Assembly: GCA_036555105.1 (NCBI GenBank)
Contig: DATBMA010000068.1
Span: 1-19,813 of the forward strand
Direction of reading: 5' to 3'
DNA: 19,813 nt
DNA from: DATBMA01 sp036555105
Lineage (GTDB): Bacteria; Actinomycetota; Acidimicrobiia; Spongiisociales; ZC4RG35
Below are positions 1-10,004 of this stretch, piece by piece. Numbering within the stretch: the stretch's first letter is position 1; each line of letters starts with the position of its first letter. The notes under the pieces are model-generated. The model worked only from the letters and a program-made list of their open reading frames with translations. It was not told where the DNA came from and searched no databases. Position numbers and translations under genes: made by a program.

Positions 1-426
1 GCGTTGGGCGGGCAGGCGGCGGTGGCCAACGCCCGCATCGCCTATGAGATGTTCGAGGAGGCCTTCGGAGCCGTGCTCGATCAGGCCGACGAGCCCAGGG
101 TGCAGCGACCGCTATGGGCGTCGACTTCCACCAAGAACCCCGCTTACCCCGACACCAAATACATCGACGAGCTGGTGGCGCCTCACACGGTCAACACGAT
201 GCCGCTCGACACGATCGATGCCTATCAGGACCACGGCAACCCCTCTCCCGAGGCCTTTGGCGACCAAGACATCGAGGATGCCCACCGGCGGCTGGCTCGG
301 CTCGAGGATCTAGGCATCAGCTACGACGACGTCGTTGCGACCCTCGAGCGTGAGGGCGTCGAGAAGTTCGCGGCCTCGTGGCAGCAGTTGATGGACGACG
401 TGGAGAGGAAGGTCCAATCATCATGA
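1..426 (+). CDS. tal: Transaldolase, C-terminal part (5' end outside window)
   Basis: Transaldolase moves a dihydroxyacetone unit between sugar phosphates in the non-oxidative pentose phosphate pathway, in the cytoplasm. The frame is open from base 1, so the start is upstream. About 141 residues are present, against about 370 in the actinobacterial type 2 family. The stretch RPLWASTSTKNPAYPDT followed by YIDELVAPHTVNTMP is the signature of the C-terminal barrel strands and phosphate-binding region of this family. The end, YDDVVATLEREGVEKFAASW, is also typical. The catalytic Lys lies in the missing part. The TGA stop overlaps the ATG of the next gene (ATGA, 423-426), so the two are probably translationally coupled. 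The family call is secure from recognised sequence; the TTG at 4 is internal, not the true start. Confidence 0.93.
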   Translation, partial: ALGGQAAVANARIAYEMFEEAFGAVLDQADEPRVQRPLWASTSTKNPAYPDTKYIDELVAPHTVNTMPLDTIDAYQDHGNPSPEAFGDQDIEDAHRRLARLEDLGISYDDVVATLEREGVEKFAASWQQLMDDVERKVQSS

Positions 427-764
427 CCGATCGGCTCCGCTTGGCCGGCGTCTTCTTCGACGTGCCCGCCGATCTGGAGGAGAGGGCCGTCAACTTCTGG
501 TCGGACGCCCTCGGCGCCGACGCGGAACGCTCGGAGATCAGAAATCCCTACACGCTGCTCAAAAGGCCGGGTCAGGAAATCGGGCTCGAGGTCCAGCGGC
601 TCGGGGATGGCATGCCTCGCATCCACATCGACTTCGAAGTCGACGACGTAGACGCCGAAGCGGACCGACTGGAGGGCCTGGGGGCAACCAAGGTCTCCCG
701 GATCGAAACCTGGTGGGTCATGAAGGACCCGGCCGGCATTGTCTTCTGCTTGGTTCCGAAGTAG
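423..764 (+). CDS. VOC-fold (glyoxalase/bleomycin-resistance-like) protein
   Basis: A 113-residue single-domain protein. The beta-alpha-beta-beta-beta pattern and the C-terminal motif WVMKDPAGIVFCLV match the glyoxalase_6-like branch of the vicinal oxygen chelate superfamily. RIHIDFEVDDVDAEADRLE in the middle is the usual start of the second half-module. Such proteins are metal-dependent lyases, dioxygenases or binding proteins; the substrate cannot be told from the sequence. The ATG at 423 is chosen because it overlaps the tal stop by 4 bp and fits the N-terminus of the fold; an ATG further upstream in the same frame (378) would lie deep inside tal. The position behind tal suggests co-transcription but not a shared pathway. 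Confidence 0.85.
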   Translation: MTDRLRLAGVFFDVPADLEERAVNFWSDALGADAERSEIRNPYTLLKRPGQEIGLEVQRLGDGMPRIHIDFEVDDVDAEADRLEGLGATKVSRIETWWVMKDPAGIVFCLVPK

Positions 765-986
765 AGCCTCCCGCCCCAGACCGGATAGAGCGGCCGCCCG
801 GCTAGCATGGTGCCCAGCCGCATCGGGCGGAGGCCGGCGTTAATTCGCCTCCCCGGTGTTGACACGGCTTCATCTCTCAAACGGCAGGACCGCCTTCGTC
901 GGCCGATCTCGATCCCCAGGGAATGACCAGGGTCGAGCGAGACATCGGCAACCAACGAGCGGTCCCACCCGGGGCCAGGAGAGAAC

Positions 987-2435
987 ATGCAAAAGACATT
1001 TGCCCAACTTGGGCTGCCCGATCCTCTATTGCGGGCACTCACACAACACCAGATCAATGAGGCCTTCCCGGTCCAGGAGTCGGCGATTCCCGACGCATTG
1101 GCAGGCAGGGACGTCTCTGCCGAGGCACCCACCGGCTCGGGGAAGACCCTCGCCTTCGGCCTGCCGCTGATCGCGAGGGTCGCCCAGGGGACCCGCAACC
1201 AGCCAAGGGGGCTCGTCCTCGCGCCCACCAGAGAGCTGGCCGAACAGATCAAGTTGGAACTGGCGCCATTCGCCCGGGTGATGCATCGCCAGCTGCTGGC
1301 CGTCTATGGGGGGGTGGGATACGGGGGCCAGAAGTCCGCAATGCGAAGAGGAGTGGACGTGCTAGTCGCAACCCCCGGCCGTCTCGAGGACCTCATCGAG
1401 CAAGGGATCGTGGACCTGAGGGCCGTGGATCTCGTCGTGGTCGACGAGGCGGACCGTATGGCCGACATGGGATTCATGCCGGCGGTGCGCCGGATCCTCG
1501 ACCAGACCAGCCCTGGAAGGCAGACCCTCCTGTTCTCGGCCACGCTCGATGGGGACGTCGCGGCCTTGTCACGTCGTTATCAGCGAGACCCGGCCCGCCA
1601 CATGGTGGCGACCACCAGGCCAGAAGCAGCCCGCGCCAGCCATCATTTCTGGCTGGTACCCGATGAGGATCGAGTCAACCAGACCGCCCGCCTGATCACG
1701 GAAGCCGAGAGTTCCATCGTCTTCACCCGCACCCGTCACCGGGCGGAGCGCCTGGCCAAGCAACTCCACCAACTGGGAGTCCAGGCTGTGGCATTGCACG
1801 GAGGGCGGACGCAAGGCCAGCGAACCCGGGCCTTGAGCGACTTCTCCACCGGTCGGGCCCAGGCGCTGATCGCGACCGATGTGGCGGCGCGCGGCATCCA
1901 TGTCGACGCCGTCGGATCGGTGATCCACTTCGATCTTCCTGCCGACTCGAAGGACTACCTGCATCGCTCAGGAAGGACTGCCAGGGCCGGGGCCAGCGGC
2001 ACCATCGTCAGCCTCGTGACCGGTGAGCAGAGGCGAGTGGCCCAGCGCATCCAGCGTGAGCTCAACCTCGAGGCACGAATCGAGAAGCCGCCGGCCGGGG
2101 GCACTCATCCGCATGTCGCCACAAGCCCGGAAGGCGCCCTCCGACGGCGCCCCACCAACACCGGACAGGTGCGTTCGAGCGAGCCCGGGGCAGCGGTATA
2201 TGTGTCGAACCTCCCCTGGAACACGACCACGGCCGACCTCCGCAAGCTGTTCGGCCGATACGGCGAGATCACAGATACAACGATCATCACCGATCGCAAG
2301 GGCCGTTCGAAGGGCTTCGGTTTCGTCTCACTGCCCGCATGGGCCGCGCCGAAGGCGATCTCCGACCTCCACGGCTCCAGCCTCGGCGGCCGGGACCTCA
2401 CGGTGCGCATGGCTCGCCCGACGGTGGAGAACTAG
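987..2435 (+). CDS. DEAD-box ATP-dependent RNA helicase with C-terminal RRM domain
   Basis: A 482-residue protein that should unwind or remodel RNA with ATP. Two RecA-like domains carry all helicase motifs: Q motif around residues 25-34, APTGSGKT 47-54, PTRELA 80-85, TPGRLEDL 129-136, DEAD 153-156, SAT 184-186, ATDVAARG 296-303 and HRSGRTAR 326-333. A basic, Pro/Gly-rich linker (about 365-400) leads to a canonical RRM at about 403-477 with RNP2 (VYVSNL, 404-409) and RNP1 (KGFGFVSL, 442-449). Cold-shock helicases such as CsdA and DbpA end instead in the degenerate DbpA-type RNA-binding domain, so this architecture differs. ATG 987 is supported by AGGAGAG at 977-983. The 222 bp upstream hold a TTGACA at 859-864 with no convincing -10, so a long leader is possible. 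Ribosome assembly or cold-stress RNA remodelling is a family-based guess. Confidence 0.93.
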   Translation: MQKTFAQLGLPDPLLRALTQHQINEAFPVQESAIPDALAGRDVSAEAPTGSGKTLAFGLPLIARVAQGTRNQPRGLVLAPTRELAEQIKLELAPFARVMHRQLLAVYGGVGYGGQKSAMRRGVDVLVATPGRLEDLIEQGIVDLRAVDLVVVDEADRMADMGFMPAVRRILDQTSPGRQTLLFSATLDGDVAALSRRYQRDPARHMVATTRPEAARASHHFWLVPDEDRVNQTARLITEAESSIVFTRTRHRAERLAKQLHQLGVQAVALHGGRTQGQRTRALSDFSTGRAQALIATDVAARGIHVDAVGSVIHFDLPADSKDYLHRSGRTARAGASGTIVSLVTGEQRRVAQRIQRELNLEARIEKPPAGGTHPHVATSPEGALRRRPTNTGQVRSSEPGAAVYVSNLPWNTTTADLRKLFGRYGEITDTTIITDRKGRSKGFGFVSLPAWAAPKAISDLHGSSLGGRDLTVRMARPTVEN

Positions 2436-2447
2436 ACCGATCCGCCT

Positions 2448-2459
2448 GCTGCCGGCAGC
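2448..2459. terminator. Possible bidirectional terminator palindrome
   Basis: GCTGCCGGCAGC is a perfect 12-bp palindrome, followed directly by a second one, GCAGCTGC, at 2455-2462. It lies in the 74-bp gap between the convergent ends of the helicase gene and tdh, where a shared terminator is expected. There is no T-tract on either side and no loop in the perfect form, so intrinsic termination is not proven. Confidence 0.25.
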
Positions 2460-2509
2460 TGCAGCCAGGACCTTCGTCCCTTCACCAGCGCTTGGCAGCC
2501 AGCCGAGCC

Positions 2510-3531
2510 TCAGGTCCAGTCGAGGATGACCTTGCCGGCTTGGCCGGCATGAACGACCTCGAAGGCGGCGTCGAAGTCGTCAGCGGCAAAGCGGTGAGTG
2601 ATGACTTGTGAGATGTCCAACCCGCTCTGGAGCATCGCCGCCATCTTGTACCAGGTCTCGAAGATCTTGCGCCCGTAGATGCCTTGAAGGGTCAGGCCCT
2701 TGAAGATCACAGCCCCCAGATCGAGGGATATCTTCCCAGGGGGTATGCCTAGCACCGCTACCCGGCCTCCATGGTTCATCACGCTCAGCATGTCGTTGTA
2801 TGCCGCCTGGGCGCCTGACATCTCCAGGCCGACGTCGAAGCCCTCGGTCATGCCCAAGTCGTCCATGACCGGCTGGACCGGCTTGTTGTTGACGTCGAGC
2901 ACCCGGTCGGCACCCATCTTCGAGGCCATCTCCAGCCGGTAGGGGTTCAGGTCCGTCACAACCACGAACCGTGCCCCGAGGTGGCGGACGATGGCTGTGG
3001 CCATCACCCCGATCGGGCCGGCTCCCGTGATCAGGACATCCTCCCCGACCACATCGAAGGCGAGGGCGGTATGGGTAGCGTTGCCGAGCGGGTCGAGAAT
3101 CGCACCTACCTCGTCGCTGATGTGGGCCGGTAGCGGAAAGATGTTCTGGGCCGGCATCACCAGGTATTCAGCAAAGGCGCCCGGCCGGGTGACCCCTACC
3201 GAAAGGTGGTTGTGGCAGAACTCGCGGCGCCCGGCACGGCAGTTACGGCAATGGCCGCAGGTGAGATGACCTTCGCCTGACACTCGCTGGCCGACAGCCA
3301 GCCCTTCCGCGCCCTCACCCAAGGCCGCGATCTCACCCATGAACTCATGCCCGATCACCAAAGGGATGGGGATGGTGCGAGCCGCCCACTCGTTCCATTC
3401 GTAGATGTGGAGGTCGGTACCGCATATCGAGGTCTTCGCCACGCGAATCAGCACCTCGCCCGGGCCCGGGGAGGGAGTCGGGATTTCCAGCATCTCGAGC
3501 CCCGGCCCGTTGGCGGTCTTGACCATGGCCC

Positions 3532-3535
<4 letters not shown>
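2510..3535 (-). CDS. tdh: L-threonine 3-dehydrogenase
   Basis: Zinc-dependent, NAD-linked medium-chain dehydrogenase oxidising L-threonine to 2-amino-3-ketobutyrate, which the product of the preceding gene cleaves. It has 341 residues, the length of the E. coli enzyme, and its metal ligands fall at the same numbers: catalytic Cys38, His63 and Glu64, and structural-zinc Cys93, Cys96, Cys99 and Cys107. His90 is also kept. The NAD site is GAGPIG at 171-176. The TTG start at 3535 is preferred over ATG 3526 because it aligns the N-terminus with the family, forms a TTGA overlap with the kbl stop, and has GGGAG 7 nt upstream. It is the last gene of the minus-strand run and faces the helicase gene tail to tail. 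Confidence 0.95.
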
Positions 3536-4721
<1,186 letters not shown>

Positions 4722-4725
<4 letters not shown>

Positions 4726-6947
4726 GGCTCCGCCCTCTGCAGGGGCGCCCACACGAGCAGGAGCCGCTTGCTCCCGGCATTCTCGAACAGGACCTCGGCC
4801 TCGGCCCTGTCGCCCTCACCGAGGATCGCCTTGACCGTACCGACGCCCCATTTGTCGTGGACGACCCTCTCGCCCGGGCTCAGGTCGGTGAGCCCGCTCT
4901 CACGGGCGCCCACCACTCCCTCCACCTTTGGATCCCGCTTCCGTCTTGGGGCCTTCTCGACGAGATCGGTGGGCACCTCGCCCAGGAACCGCGAGGGCGG
5001 GTTGTAGTTGGTCACGCCGAAGAGCATCCGGCTCCAGGCAGAGGTCAGATAGAGCCGGTCCTGAGAGCGGGTGATGCCGACGTAGCAAAGGCGGCGTTCC
5101 TCCTCGAGCTCCTCGGGGATACCAAGGGTGCGAAGGTGGGGGAAGACTCCGTCTTCCATGCCTGCCATGAACACGACCGGGAACTCGAGGCCCTTGGCGT
5201 TGTGAAGGGTCATCAGGGTCACAGCCCCCGCCCCCTCCTCGAGCACGTCGACCTCGCTCTGCAGTCCCACCATCTCCAGGAAGAGCTCGAGCCTGCGGAG
5301 GTTGGGGAGGGAGTCCCACTCCTCACCGCCAATGGCCTTGCCCTCGTTGGAGGTCTCGAACTCGGCGGCGACCGAGAGCAGCTCTTTCAAGTTCTCGACC
5401 CTGCCAAGCGCCTCGATCGTTCGCTCGGCCTCAAGAGCTGCCAGGTAGCCGGTGTCGGTGAGGACCGCGTCCACCGCGGCTTCGATCCCGCCGACATCGG
5501 CCTTGGTGCGGATCACGTCGAGCAGGCCGGAGAACTCGAGAACCTGGCGCTTGGCCCGGGCGGTCAGCTGGGGGATGTCGCCGGCCTTGTGCAGGGCCTC
5601 GCCGAACCCCAGCTGATTGGCCTCGGCAAACCGATCGATGTGGCCGACGCTGGTATCTCCGATGCCGCGCTTGGGCTCGTTGATCACCCGCTTGATGGCA
5701 ACCTGGTCGTCGGGGTTGACCACCGCTTTCAAGTAGGCGAGGGCGTCCTTGATCTCTTTGCGCTCATAGAACCTGACCGAGCCCACCACGATATAGGGAA
5801 CGCCCCGGCGGACCAGCACCTCCTCGATCACACGGGACTGGGCATTGGTCCGGTAGAAGGTGGCGAAGTCGGCGAGGTCGAAGCCCTCGCCGCGTAGCCG
5901 TTCGATCTCATCGGCAACGAAGGCCGCTTCGTCGTGCTCGTCCTCTCCTTCGAACCGAACTATCGGCACACCGGCCCCGCGGTCGCTCCACAGGTGCTTG
6001 GGGGTTCGGCGAGGGTTGTTGGCGATCACCGCGTTGGCGGCACTGAGGATCGTGTCGGTGGACCGGTAGTTCTGGTCGAGGATGATCACTCTGGCGTCTG
6101 GAAAGTCCTGCTCGAACTCCAGGATGTTGCGGATGTCGGCGCCCCGCCAGCGATAGATGCTCTGGTCGGAGTCGCCTACGACACACAGGTTGCGGTGCTG
6201 TTCCGTGAGCCTGCGCACCAACTCGTACTGGGCCCGGTTGGTGTCCTGATACTCGTCCACCAGCACGTATCTGAACTTGTCCTGGTATTCGGCCAGCAGG
6301 TCGGGAAAGGCCCCGAAGAGCTCGACGCTCACCATGAGGAGGTCGTCAAAGTCCATGGCCGAGGCCTCGAGCAGCCGCTGCTGGTAGAGCCTGTAGACAT
6401 CGGCGACCTGTTCATGGAAGAACCCGCTATCGCTCGAGGCGAAGCTCTCGAAGTCGATCAGCTCGTTCTTGGCCTGCGATATGGCGGCCTTCAGGCCCTT
6501 GGGGGGGAAGCGCTTGGGGTCGAGCTCCAGGTCGCGGACGCAGATGCCGAGCAGCCGGATCGAATCATCGTCGTCGTAGATGGAGAAGCCGCTCCGGTAT
6601 CCGAGGCGGGGCGCCTCCCGGCGGAGGATGCGGGCACACGCCGAGTGGAAGGTGGAGATCCACATCCCCCGCTGCGCCGCTCCCACCAGCCTGGCCACGC
6701 GGTCACGCATCTCTCCCGCCGCTTTGTTGGTGAAGGTGATGGCGAGGATCGACTCAGGGGCCACTCCAAGATCGCGGATCAAGTGGGCGATGCGATACGC
6801 CAGCACCCTGGTCTTGCCCGAGCCGGCCCCCGCCACCACCAGCACCGGGCCCTCGGTGGCGGCCACCGCCTCTCGTTGCGATGGGTTGAGGTCGGCGAGT
6901 AGGGGGGAGTCGGCTAGAGCGTCATCACGGAGCCACTCCGCCTGCAC
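4722..6947 (-). CDS. pcrA: ATP-dependent 3'-5' DNA helicase PcrA/UvrD1
   Basis: Superfamily 1A helicase acting in nucleotide excision repair, replication restart and clearing of stalled RNA polymerase. With the start used here it has 741 residues. The motifs are AGAGSGKT (39-46), AITFTNKAAGEM, DEYQDTN (231-237), GDSDQSIYRWRGAD, LDQNYRST, TLHNAKGLEF and CYVGITRSQDRLYL. The last 50 or so residues (GERVVHDKWGVGTVKAIL and onward) form the Tudor-like tail that binds RNA polymerase in the PcrA family. GTG 6947 is preferred because TACCAT stands 6 nt before it and the family core (LADLNPSQREAV) starts soon after. GTG 6986, 5 nt after the upstream stop, would add 13 residues and lacks a clear ribosome site. 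The gene sits between a histidine kinase and kbl, an unusual setting. Confidence 0.93.
4733..4737 (-). promoter_or_regulatory. Ribosome binding site setting the kbl TTG start
   Basis: Minus-strand GAGGG lies 7 nt before TTG 4725, inside the last codons of pcrA. The spacing equals that at tdh and supports TTG 4725 over the upstream GTG at 4752. Confidence 0.5.
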
Positions 6948-6953
6948 AGGTTG

Positions 6954-6959
6954 ATGGTA
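6954..6959 (-). promoter_or_regulatory. Possible leaderless -10 element for pcrA
   Basis: Minus-strand TACCAT (TANNNT) is followed by 6 nt and GTG 6947. It would let pcrA be transcribed independently of the signalling genes upstream. No clear -35 is seen, and one such match can arise by chance. Confidence 0.3.
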
Positions 6960-6991
6960 CCGACCGCCACCCGGTTTCAGCCCCACCCTGT

Positions 6992-7843
6992 CTAGAAGGA
7001 GTGAGCTCTCTCCGGCATAGGGAGGGCGACTCCCTCCTCGTCCACCTGCAGGCGGGCCGGAAGGGAGAAGCAGAACCTGCTGCCGCGGGGGAAGCGGCGC
7101 TCATACCAGACGTCGCCGCCCATGGCCCTGGCAAGTCGGCGCGCGATCGGGAGCCCAAGGCCGATACCGGTGGCATGCCTGGCATCTCCCTTGGACAGCT
7201 GCTCGAAATGCTCGAAGATCCGGTTGACCGAGTCGTCAGGCACCCCGGGACCGTTGTCGCTCACGACGACGACGTACTGGTCATTGTGGGCGATCCCTTC
7301 CACCAGCACCTGCTCGCCCCCGTACTTGCGGCAGTTCTCGAGAAGGTTGCGGAGCACTTGCTGCACCCGCTTGGGATCGGCGTGGATGTAGGCGCCGAGT
7401 GGCATGGACACGGCTGCCTCTCGACCAGAGCCCGGCGGGAAGATCAAGTTGGAGACTTCATGCACAAGCGTCCCCAGGTCGAGGGTCTCTGGACGCAGCC
7501 GCAGCCTGCCGGCTTCCAGGCGGGGGATCACCAGGACGTCGTCGACCAGGTCTCCCAAATACTGCGCCTGTTTACGCATGATCGCCAGGAACTCGTCGAC
7601 CTCCGCAGCAGGGAGGTCGCGCCAGCTGGCCGAGAGGGTCTCCGCGAATCCGGCGATCGAGGTGAGCGGAGTTCGGAGCTCATGGCTGACCATCGCCACG
7701 AAATCGTTCTTGATGTGCCTGGCCTCGTCCGCCTCGCGGTAGGCAGCCTCCTCCCTGCGCTTGGCCCGTCGCACGGCCAACAGCGAGAAGGCGAGCACAG
7801 CGATCGCCACCACCGTCAATGCCAGAGTCGCCCAACTCGGCAT
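6992..7843 (-). CDS. Membrane-anchored sensor histidine kinase without sensor domain
   Basis: A 283-residue kinase. One TM helix (about residues 4-24) is followed by a short basic and charged linker and then directly by the HisKA domain with SHELRTPL (phosphorylated His54). The ATPase domain has the N-box NLLENCRKYGG (Asn170), DNGPG (196-200) and GIGLGL (226-231). There is no periplasmic, PAS, GAF or HAMP domain, so the input must come from the membrane, a partner or the neighbouring CheA-like protein. ATG 7843 is 2 nt after the upstream stop and has GAGGG 6 nt before it, so co-translation with the upstream gene is likely. No separate response regulator gene is nearby; the nearest receiver domain is the one inside the upstream protein. 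Confidence 0.9.
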   Translation of the reverse strand: MPSWATLALTVVAIAVLAFSLLAVRRAKRREEAAYREADEARHIKNDFVAMVSHELRTPLTSIAGFAETLSASWRDLPAAEVDEFLAIMRKQAQYLGDLVDDVLVIPRLEAGRLRLRPETLDLGTLVHEVSNLIFPPGSGREAAVSMPLGAYIHADPKRVQQVLRNLLENCRKYGGEQVLVEGIAHNDQYVVVVSDNGPGVPDDSVNRIFEHFEQLSKGDARHATGIGLGLPIARRLARAMGGDVWYERRFPRGSRFCFSLPARLQVDEEGVALPMPERAHSF

Positions 7844-7845
7844 GC

Positions 7846-9915
7846 TCAGCCCTCGGCTTCCTCGGTCACTTCGTCATCTCCTCCCAACAGGGCTCGAAGA
7901 GTTGCAGTGAGGGCGCCTTGGCGGAGGTCGGATTTGTCGAGATAGGCGTCCACTCCCGCTTCCCATGCCGCCACCTGTTCCTCGGCATTGGCCACTCCAG
8001 ACACCATCACGATCGGCAGGTCGAGGTTACCGGCCCTCAGGGCCCTCACCAGCTCCACCCCTGAGGAGCGGGGCATCGAGTAGTCGACCACGAGCGCATC
8101 GAAGCGGCCCCCGGCCAAGGCCAAAACCGCCTCGCGCGCCCCGGGGGCCACTTCGACGTCGTACCCGCGCCCACTCAGGGTCGCCGCAATCAGCTGGCGT
8201 ACCCCGGCGGAGTCATCGACCACCAAGATCTTGCGTCGGCGACCCCGAGCCGGCGGGAGGGAGCGGGCGTAGTCGCCCAGGTAGTTGGGATCCACCACCA
8301 CCAGGACCTCTCCTCCTCCGAGCAGGGCGGCGCCCGTGAGATGGCGGGACCCGCCGAGGATCGGACCGAGTGCTTTGACCGCCACACGCCGTCTGCCCAG
8401 CACCTCGCCCACCATCACCGCGATCGGGCCGGCCCTGGTCCCCACCACCACAACCTCGTCCTCGCCTTCGCGGGGGCCGAGCCCCATCGCCTCTGCCAGG
8501 GAAACCACCGGGACATCCCGGCTCTGGAAGCGGGCCCGGCGCACCCCGTCATCGCCGACGGCGACGTCGGCTCCGGCGGTGGCGATGCTGGCCTGTACCG
8601 AGGCCTCAGGCAGGCCCCAGAAGTTCTCGCCGTCCGCCACCACCAGCACGTTCTGGAGGATCAGAGAGACCGGCAGGGTCAATGTGACGGTGGTTCCCTC
8701 GCCGGCTCGGGATTCGACCCCGACCCCTCCGTTGACCCGCTCCATCATCTCAGCCACCGCCGACAGGCCGTCCCCGGCGCCGGAGAAATCGTGGGAGACC
8801 TCGACCGTCGAGAACCCGGGCAGGAAGAGGTGGGCACGCAGGTCGTCGCTTCCGGTCCCGAGCTTGCGGCGAGCGGCTACCTCCCCCACCGCCTGCCAGT
8901 CGATCCCGCGCCCGTCGTCGGACACGCTGATGAAGACCCGGTCGCCGTCGCGCCGCGCTTCCAGGAGGACGACACCCGTCGCGGACTTGCCGCCTGCTAC
9001 CCGCTCCTCGGGCCGCTCGAGCCCATGGTCGACCGCGTTGACCAAAAGGTGCCTGAGGGGCTCTCTCAGCATCTCGACGATCTGGCGATCGAGCTCGAGG
9101 CTCTCACCGTTCGACTCGAATCGAACGTCCTTGTCGAGCTTCCTGCCCAGGTATCTGACGAACTGGGGGAAGGTCTCGGTTGCGTGTGACAGAGGGGCGT
9201 TGGCCAGCGCCACCGCCTGTTGCTGGAGCTCGAAGACGGACCCGCTCAGACGCTGCAGCTGGGATCGCCACGCCGCCATCAGCCGGGCCGGGTCCGCTCC
9301 CTCGAACTGGACCATGGCCAGATCCGAGAGGGCGTCGGCATCGAGGCTGACCTCAACCGCCTGGTTGATCAGCCGGTAGAGCTCGATGGTCTCCACCCGA
9401 CTGGCGCCGGTCATCATCGACCTGTGCACCTCGGCCAGCAGCCCACCGAGAGCGGTGAAGCCACCGAAGTCCATCCTCTCCAACGGGGGTGCCTGGGCCG
9501 GGACGGAGGCGGCGGCCTTGCTGGGAGCAGCCTCTCCCGCCAGCATCCCTTGCAGCCGGGTCACGGCCTCTTTCAGCTCCGTCACGTCGCCGGCCGCCTC
9601 GCGTTCCGCCGCCGAGGGCAACAGGCGGGCGATGGCCTCCAGGTAGCGGGCGATGGCATCGGACCGCAAGGTGTCGTCGAACTGGAGCCGCAGCCAGGCG
9701 TGCTCGAGGGCAGCTCCGGCGTCACCAACCTCGGGCAGCCCGACCACCCGCGAAGAGCCCTTGATGGTGTGGGCATCCCTCACCAGGTCGGGGATTTCGG
9801 CGACGTCGAGCGAGGCGCGTCCCAGTGCCCTCGCCCCCTCTTCGAGGCGAGCGGCTCTCTCCATCAGTTCGTCCTGATAGAGCTCGAGCAGATCTGGAGG
9901 CAGGCCCGAATTCAC
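7846..9915 (-). CDS. CheA-like hybrid kinase: Hpt - HATPase - CheW - receiver
   Basis: About 689 residues from the preferred GTG. An N-terminal Hpt domain has DAHTIKGSS (phospho-His at about 49). A variable, Ala/Pro-rich linker follows, then a CheA-type ATPase with LLVNAVDHGLERPEER (290-305), DDGRGID (333-339), the CheA-like LPGFST, and GAGDGL (379-384). A CheW-like domain (about 415-555) and a receiver (about 561-680) follow, the receiver with the acidic pair at 567-568, phospho-Asp at 611, Ser 639 and Lys 661. The layout resembles FrzE, PixL or ChpA-type kinases that serve surface motility or gene control. GTG 9915 is preferred because GGGGAGAAAG directly precedes it and the Hpt domain starts there; ATG 9948 is possible. 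No receptor, CheR, CheB or separate CheW gene is in the window, so the input is unknown. Confidence 0.88.
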   Translation of the reverse strand: MNSGLPPDLLELYQDELMERAARLEEGARALGRASLDVAEIPDLVRDAHTIKGSSRVVGLPEVGDAGAALEHAWLRLQFDDTLRSDAIARYLEAIARLLPSAAEREAAGDVTELKEAVTRLQGMLAGEAAPSKAAASVPAQAPPLERMDFGGFTALGGLLAEVHRSMMTGASRVETIELYRLINQAVEVSLDADALSDLAMVQFEGADPARLMAAWRSQLQRLSGSVFELQQQAVALANAPLSHATETFPQFVRYLGRKLDKDVRFESNGESLELDRQIVEMLREPLRHLLVNAVDHGLERPEERVAGGKSATGVVLLEARRDGDRVFISVSDDGRGIDWQAVGEVAARRKLGTGSDDLRAHLFLPGFSTVEVSHDFSGAGDGLSAVAEMMERVNGGVGVESRAGEGTTVTLTLPVSLILQNVLVVADGENFWGLPEASVQASIATAGADVAVGDDGVRRARFQSRDVPVVSLAEAMGLGPREGEDEVVVVGTRAGPIAVMVGEVLGRRRVAVKALGPILGGSRHLTGAALLGGGEVLVVVDPNYLGDYARSLPPARGRRRKILVVDDSAGVRQLIAATLSGRGYDVEVAPGAREAVLALAGGRFDALVVDYSMPRSSGVELVRALRAGNLDLPIVMVSGVANAEEQVAAWEAGVDAYLDKSDLRQGALTATLRALLGGDDEVTEEAEG

Positions 9916-9925
9916 CTTTCTCCCC
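9916..9925 (-). promoter_or_regulatory. Ribosome binding site supporting GTG 9915
   Basis: Minus-strand GGGGAGAAAG directly abuts GTG 9915. It is the best Shine-Dalgarno match near this N-terminus. The competing ATG 9948 has AGGTGG 8 nt away, so the choice is not certain. Confidence 0.45.
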
Positions 9926-10004
9926 GGGCGCGGCGGGTACCACCTCATATCGGCAGCCACCTGGGGATTGTGAAGCCCCAAGGGGCCGTGGAAGTGGGCC
10001 TATT

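Noticed and set aside
859..864. TTGACA as a promoter for the DEAD-box helicase gene
   Set aside because: No TANNNT hexamer lies at 15-19 nt spacing; the matching positions read CGGCAG or similar.
3524..3526. ATG 3526 as the tdh start
   Set aside because: The TTG at 3535 gives the exact family length and ligand numbering and has the better-spaced ribosome site.
9975..9986. GCCCCAAGGGGC between guaA and the CheA-like gene as a terminator
   Set aside because: The arms are only 5 bp with a 2-nt loop and there is no T-tract; the flanking genes look co-transcribed.
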